64,000 nt of DNA, from assembly GCF_011761475.1 (NCBI RefSeq), contig NZ_JAASRS010000001.1, positions 2,108,001 to 2,172,000 on the forward strand, written 5' to 3'. Under the pieces are notes generated by a model. The model saw only the letters and a list, made by a program, of their open reading frames with translations, searched no databases and had not been told where the DNA came from. Position 1 is the stretch's first letter. Each line of letters opens with the position of its first letter. Shown in pieces: positions 61,494 through 64,000 of this stretch. The translations under genes and the position numbers were made by a program. The stretch comes from Saccharococcus thermophilus. GTDB taxonomy: Bacteria > Bacillota > Bacilli > Bacillales > Anoxybacillaceae.

Positions 61494-62856
61494 CTGTAGA
61501 TGAGCAAATTCGCTAACATAAATTTACAACCAAACAAAAAAAGAGACATGAACCCGATTCCTTGATTAGAATAGATGTGTCACCAAAACTATTCACAAGG
61601 AGGTTCATGTCTCATGAATAGATTAGCACATCATCAAGGAATCCACAAGTTTTTCACGATGTTGGGGTTGGCCCTTTATTTTTCAAAACCTGTCATGAAG
61701 CATCTCGTTCATATCGTGGATGCGCTGACCACCAAAGGATTTGCGGGAACATTGACCGATCTTCATCATTGGAGCTTTCATCCGAACCACCGCACGACAC
61801 TCAGCCATTTTTTCACGAAAAGCCCTTGGGATGAAGAGACGCTGCTTCGCAAACTTCAACAGTGGATGCTTCGTCGTGTCGAACGCATCGCCAAACAGGA
61901 GAGTCAACCCCTTTTTGTTTCGATCGATGATACGATTTGCCAAAAAACCAAGCCTTCGTCACAGGCAACGCACGCCATTCAAGGGTGTGATTGGCACTAT
62001 TCTCACACAGAGAAAAAGTCGATCTGGGGACATTCTCTCGTTTGGCTCATGGTTCATACGATGACCCAGGCTTTTCCCTTTGCGTTCCGCCTCTACGACA
62101 AGGCGGCTGGGAAAAGCAAGGGGGAACTCGCGATCGAGATGCTTTCTTCTTTGGATGTACACCGTCCTGTTTATGTGCTGATGGACTCTTGGTATCCATC
62201 GCAAACGCTCGTGGAAGCTTGTCTGAAAAAGGGATTCCACGTAATCGCAATGCTCAAGGCCAATCGGCTTCTTTATCCAAAAGGCATTGCGGTTCAGGTG
62301 AGGGAGTTTGCCCGCTACATCGAACCGAAAGACACTCACCTCGTCACGGTGGGAGAAGAGCGTTATCGGGTTTATCGCTACGAAGGCTCTCTCAAAGGTC
62401 TCGATGATGCCGTGGTGCTGCTCGCTTGGAAAGCCGATCAGCCGATGACATCGGAACATCTTCACTGCGTCTTGAGCACCGACCGGGATCTAAGCGATGA
62501 AGAGATCTTGCGCTACTATGCCCAGCGTTGGTCGATCGAATGTTTTTTCCGTCAAGCGAAAGACCAGCTGAAACTCGATGGATACCGCGTTCGCGGACGT
62601 CGGGCGGTGAAACGCTACTGGATCTTGGTGCAGCTTGCTTACGTGTACAGCATGTTCGAGTCGAACAGCGATTTTTCTGATGGGCTCGATCTTCTGCGCA
62701 AGAGAAAAGGACATAGCCTCGTGGAGTTCATTTACCGTGCAGCGAAACAAAATATTCCCATTGATACCGTGAAAAAACAGCTCCACGTGGCATAAGGGGT
62801 ACCCTGTTTGTCTCTTTTACATGGTAATTATTGTAATTAAAATTGCTCAACTACAG
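61494..62856 (+). mobile_element. IS701/IS4-like insertion sequence, 1363 bp
   Basis: Imperfect terminal inverted repeats: CTGTAGATGAGCAAATT at 61494 against CTGTAGTTGAGCAATTT (reverse complement of 62840-62856). Seven-base duplication TTAGTAA at 61487-61493 and 62857-62863. One intact transposase gene inside. An extra short inverted pair, AGAGACATGAACC region at 61550 and GTCTCTTTTACATG at 62810, lies just inside the ends. Inserted opposite to the MaoC-like gene. Confidence 0.9.
61614..62795 (+). CDS. IS701/IS4-type DDE transposase
   Basis: 393 residues from ATG 61614 (AAGGAGG ten bases upstream). Catalytic residues are plausible at FVSIDDTICQKT (Asp, near 98), YVLMDSWYPSQTLVEAC (Asp, near 190) and YAQRWSIECFFRQAKDQLKLDGYRVRG (Glu, near 310), the last being the Y-x2-R-x3-E-x6-K type signature of IS4-like enzymes. 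Full length without interruption. Exact family (IS701 or IS4) should be set by database comparison. More GC-rich than adjacent genes. Confidence 0.9.
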   Translation: MNRLAHHQGIHKFFTMLGLALYFSKPVMKHLVHIVDALTTKGFAGTLTDLHHWSFHPNHRTTLSHFFTKSPWDEETLLRKLQQWMLRRVERIAKQESQPLFVSIDDTICQKTKPSSQATHAIQGCDWHYSHTEKKSIWGHSLVWLMVHTMTQAFPFAFRLYDKAAGKSKGELAIEMLSSLDVHRPVYVLMDSWYPSQTLVEACLKKGFHVIAMLKANRLLYPKGIAVQVREFARYIEPKDTHLVTVGEERYRVYRYEGSLKGLDDAVVLLAWKADQPMTSEHLHCVLSTDRDLSDEEILRYYAQRWSIECFFRQAKDQLKLDGYRVRGRRAVKRYWILVQLAYVYSMFESNSDFSDGLDLLRKRKGHSLVEFIYRAAKQNIPIDTVKKQLHVA

Positions 62857-63160
62857 TTAGTAATATGGCTTCCCGGACCTGGCAAATATTTTGAAATGGC
62901 CGAAGTAATCATTCCCGTTAACATGACTGCTGGAACAATCGGCTTTTTCAGCGGCGTCTGGGATGCGTAATCATGCTGAATGTACAGCGGATTGGCATCA
63001 TCCGTCAGCCCGAGATAAAGTAGCAAATCTTTATCTTCCATTTTCTCGTTGATCACTAATTTTTCCCCGACCGAAATTTCCGATATATTTCTCCCAAGTT
63101 TGCGCTTTTTCAGCATGTCAAACACCCCTTTGTTTTCGGAAGCGCTTTCAATCAATAGGT

Positions 63161-63194
63161 GACAAAAATTCGGGATGACTCCCGAATTTTTGTC
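63161..63194 (-). terminator. mdh terminator
   Basis: Perfect 15-bp stem (63161-63175 with 63180-63194) with a four-base loop; the 3' arm supplies TTTTTGTC. Only 12 bases after the mdh stop. Confidence 0.9.
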
Positions 63195-63206
63195 TTTGCC
63201 CCTATT

Positions 63207-64000
63207 TTATTCTAATACGCTCATGACGCTTTTCACGGATTCTACTGATTTGGCAAGCGCTGCTTTTTCTTCTTCTGTCAGCTCTAGTTCGATCACTTTT
63301 TCGATACCATTGCCGCCTAAAATCGTCGGCACCCCTAAATAAATGCCTTCGTAGCCGTATTCGCCTTCAAGGTAAGCGATCGCTGGAAGGATGCGGCGTT
63401 GGTCTTTAATAATGGCTTCCACCATTTCGGCAAGTGAAGCAGCTGGTGCATAATAAGCGCTGCCGCTGCCAAGCAAGTTCACAATTTCGCCGCCGCCTTT
63501 GCGGGTGCGTTCGACAATCGCATCAAGCCGGTCTTTCGGAATTAATTTTTCAAGCGGAATGCCTCCGGCATATGAGTAGCGAACAAGCGGCACCATATCG
63601 TCACCATGTCCACCCAACACAAAGCCGGTCACATCTTTTACAGAAATGTTTAATTCCTGTGCGACAAACGTGCGGAAGCGGGCGGTATCCAATACGCCAG
63701 ATTGACCGATGACACGGTTTTTCGGGAATCCCGATTCTTTAAATACCGTGTAAGTCATCGCATCAACAGGGTTTGTTAAGACGATAATGTAGCAGTTTGG
63801 CGAATATTTCACCACTTCTTTTGTTACTTGTTTCATAATTTTTTGGTTCGTAGTGACAAGATCATCGCGGCTCATGCCCGGCTTGCGCGCAATGCCTGCC
63901 GTAATGATCACGACATCGGATTCAGCCGTGTCTTCATAGTTAGAAGTGCCGATAATATTTGCGTCGAATCCCAGCACCGGGCTGGATTCAAGCATATCAA
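63207..64000 (-). CDS. mdh: malate dehydrogenase, 5' end outside window
   Basis: NAD-dependent TCA-cycle enzyme of the LDH-like MDH type. The 264 visible C-terminal residues begin [17 protein letters not shown]; they contain [16 protein letters not shown] (substrate Arg loop), [24 protein letters not shown] (Arg), [16 protein letters not shown] with the catalytic His, and [16 protein letters not shown]. About 48 N-terminal residues, including the Rossmann glycine motif, are beyond base 64000. Normally last gene of citZ-icd-mdh; ended by the terminator at 63161-63194. Confidence 0.96.
   Translation of the reverse strand, partial: DMLESSPVLGFDANIIGTSNYEDTAESDVVIITAGIARKPGMSRDDLVTTNQKIMKQVTKEVVKYSPNCYIIVLTNPVDAMTYTVFKESGFPKNRVIGQSGVLDTARFRTFVAQELNISVKDVTGFVLGGHGDDMVPLVRYSYAGGIPLEKLIPKDRLDAIVERTRKGGGEIVNLLGSGSAYYAPAASLAEMVEAIIKDQRRILPAIAYLEGEYGYEGIYLGVPTILGGNGIEKVIELELTEEEKAALAKSVESVKSVMSVLE

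Larger units (their letters stand above)
61279..63116 (-). pseudogene. MaoC-like (hotdog) dehydratase gene split by an IS
   Basis: N-terminal part 63116-62857 begins LKKRKLGRNISEISVGEKLV and has DDANPLYIQHDYA, the hotdog-dehydratase catalytic Asp/His region; the C-terminal part 61493-61279 reads KQEIHFLKPVYHYEQLQF and ends GRVLENF. Deleting the IS and one TSD gives PGPGSHITKQEIHFLKPV in frame, a normal MaoC/R-hydratase sequence of about 158 residues. AAAGGGG precedes ATG 63116. The intact family hydrates enoyl-CoA; it lay between mdh and phoP. A truncated 5' product may still be made. Confidence 0.88.

Noticed and set aside
15063-62863. Shared target preference of the two IS elements (TTAGCA and TTAGTAA)
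   Set aside because: The similarity is short and the transposases belong to different families; likely chance in AT-rich DNA.
1-64000. CRISPR array or clustered defence system
   Set aside because: No regularly spaced direct repeats and no recognisable cas, restriction-modification or toxin-antitoxin genes; the Uma2 fragment alone is not a system.

Overview
This 64 kb window looks like a chromosomal segment of a thermophilic Bacillaceae of the Geobacillus/Parageobacillus type. The evidence is the gene content and order, which largely match the Bacillus subtilis blocks racE-gerM-rph, gerE, sdhCAB, lysC-uvrC-trxA-etf-fad-lcfA-mutS2-polX-zapA-rnhC, pheST, infC-rpmI-rplT, thrS-ytxC-dnaI-dnaB-nrdR, speD-gapB, coaE-mutM-polA, phoR-phoP and mdh. 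Further evidence is the close-to-Geobacillus protein sequences (PolA, CoaE, transposases) and the sporulation genes gerM, gerE, sspI and ytxC. The species is inferred, not proven. Almost all genes are on the minus strand; plus-strand exceptions are yslB, rnhC, sspI, a truncated Uma2-like gene and the two transposases.

Layout. 1-9.7 kb: 3' truncated ilvE, a tRNA-Arg, ysnB-rdgB-rph, gerM, racE-ysmB, gerE and sdhCAB. 9.8-13.7 kb: yslB, lysC under a complete lysine riboswitch, and uvrC. 13.7-17.5 kb: a multi-pass membrane glycosyltransferase-like gene broken both by an IS1634-like element and by a frameshift, then a small Fur-boxed lipoprotein gene. 17.7-23.2 kb: trxA and the fatty-acid degradation cluster lcfA, fadR, fadB, etfB, etfA with a near-ideal FadR operator. 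23.3-29.9 kb: a small two-helix membrane protein, yshE, mutS2, polX, cvpA-like yshB, zapA and rnhC. 30-36.4 kb: an accessory block between rnhC and pheT (DJ-1/PfpI protein, MMPL exporter with its MarR regulator, and several broken genes: Uma2, DUF5946, ABC-2 permease). 36.5-48.2 kb: pheST (T-box), ysgA, sspI, a methyltransferase, ysdC, a dUTPase, ysdA, rplT-rpmI-infC with an L20-type leader, and thrS (T-box). 48.2-61.2 kb: ytxC, dnaI, dnaB, nrdR, speD, gapB, coaE, mutM, polA, phoR, phoP. 61.3-64 kb: a MaoC-like dehydratase gene split by a second IS, then the C-terminal part of mdh.

Regulation is well preserved and readable: one riboswitch, two T-boxes, one ribosomal-protein leader, a sigma-K promoter for gerE, FadR, Fur, CcpN and cre-like sites, and many strong terminators. 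Several terminators overlap the stop codon of the gene they end.

I found no clearly novel multi-gene defence or biosynthetic system. The observations most worth checking are the two IS insertions whose target genes can be rebuilt in frame, the one-base frameshift that kills the DUF5946 gene, the internal start inside lysC, the structured speD leader, the inverted repeat around the gerE promoter, and an unlisted 54-residue membrane protein upstream of which lies yshE.
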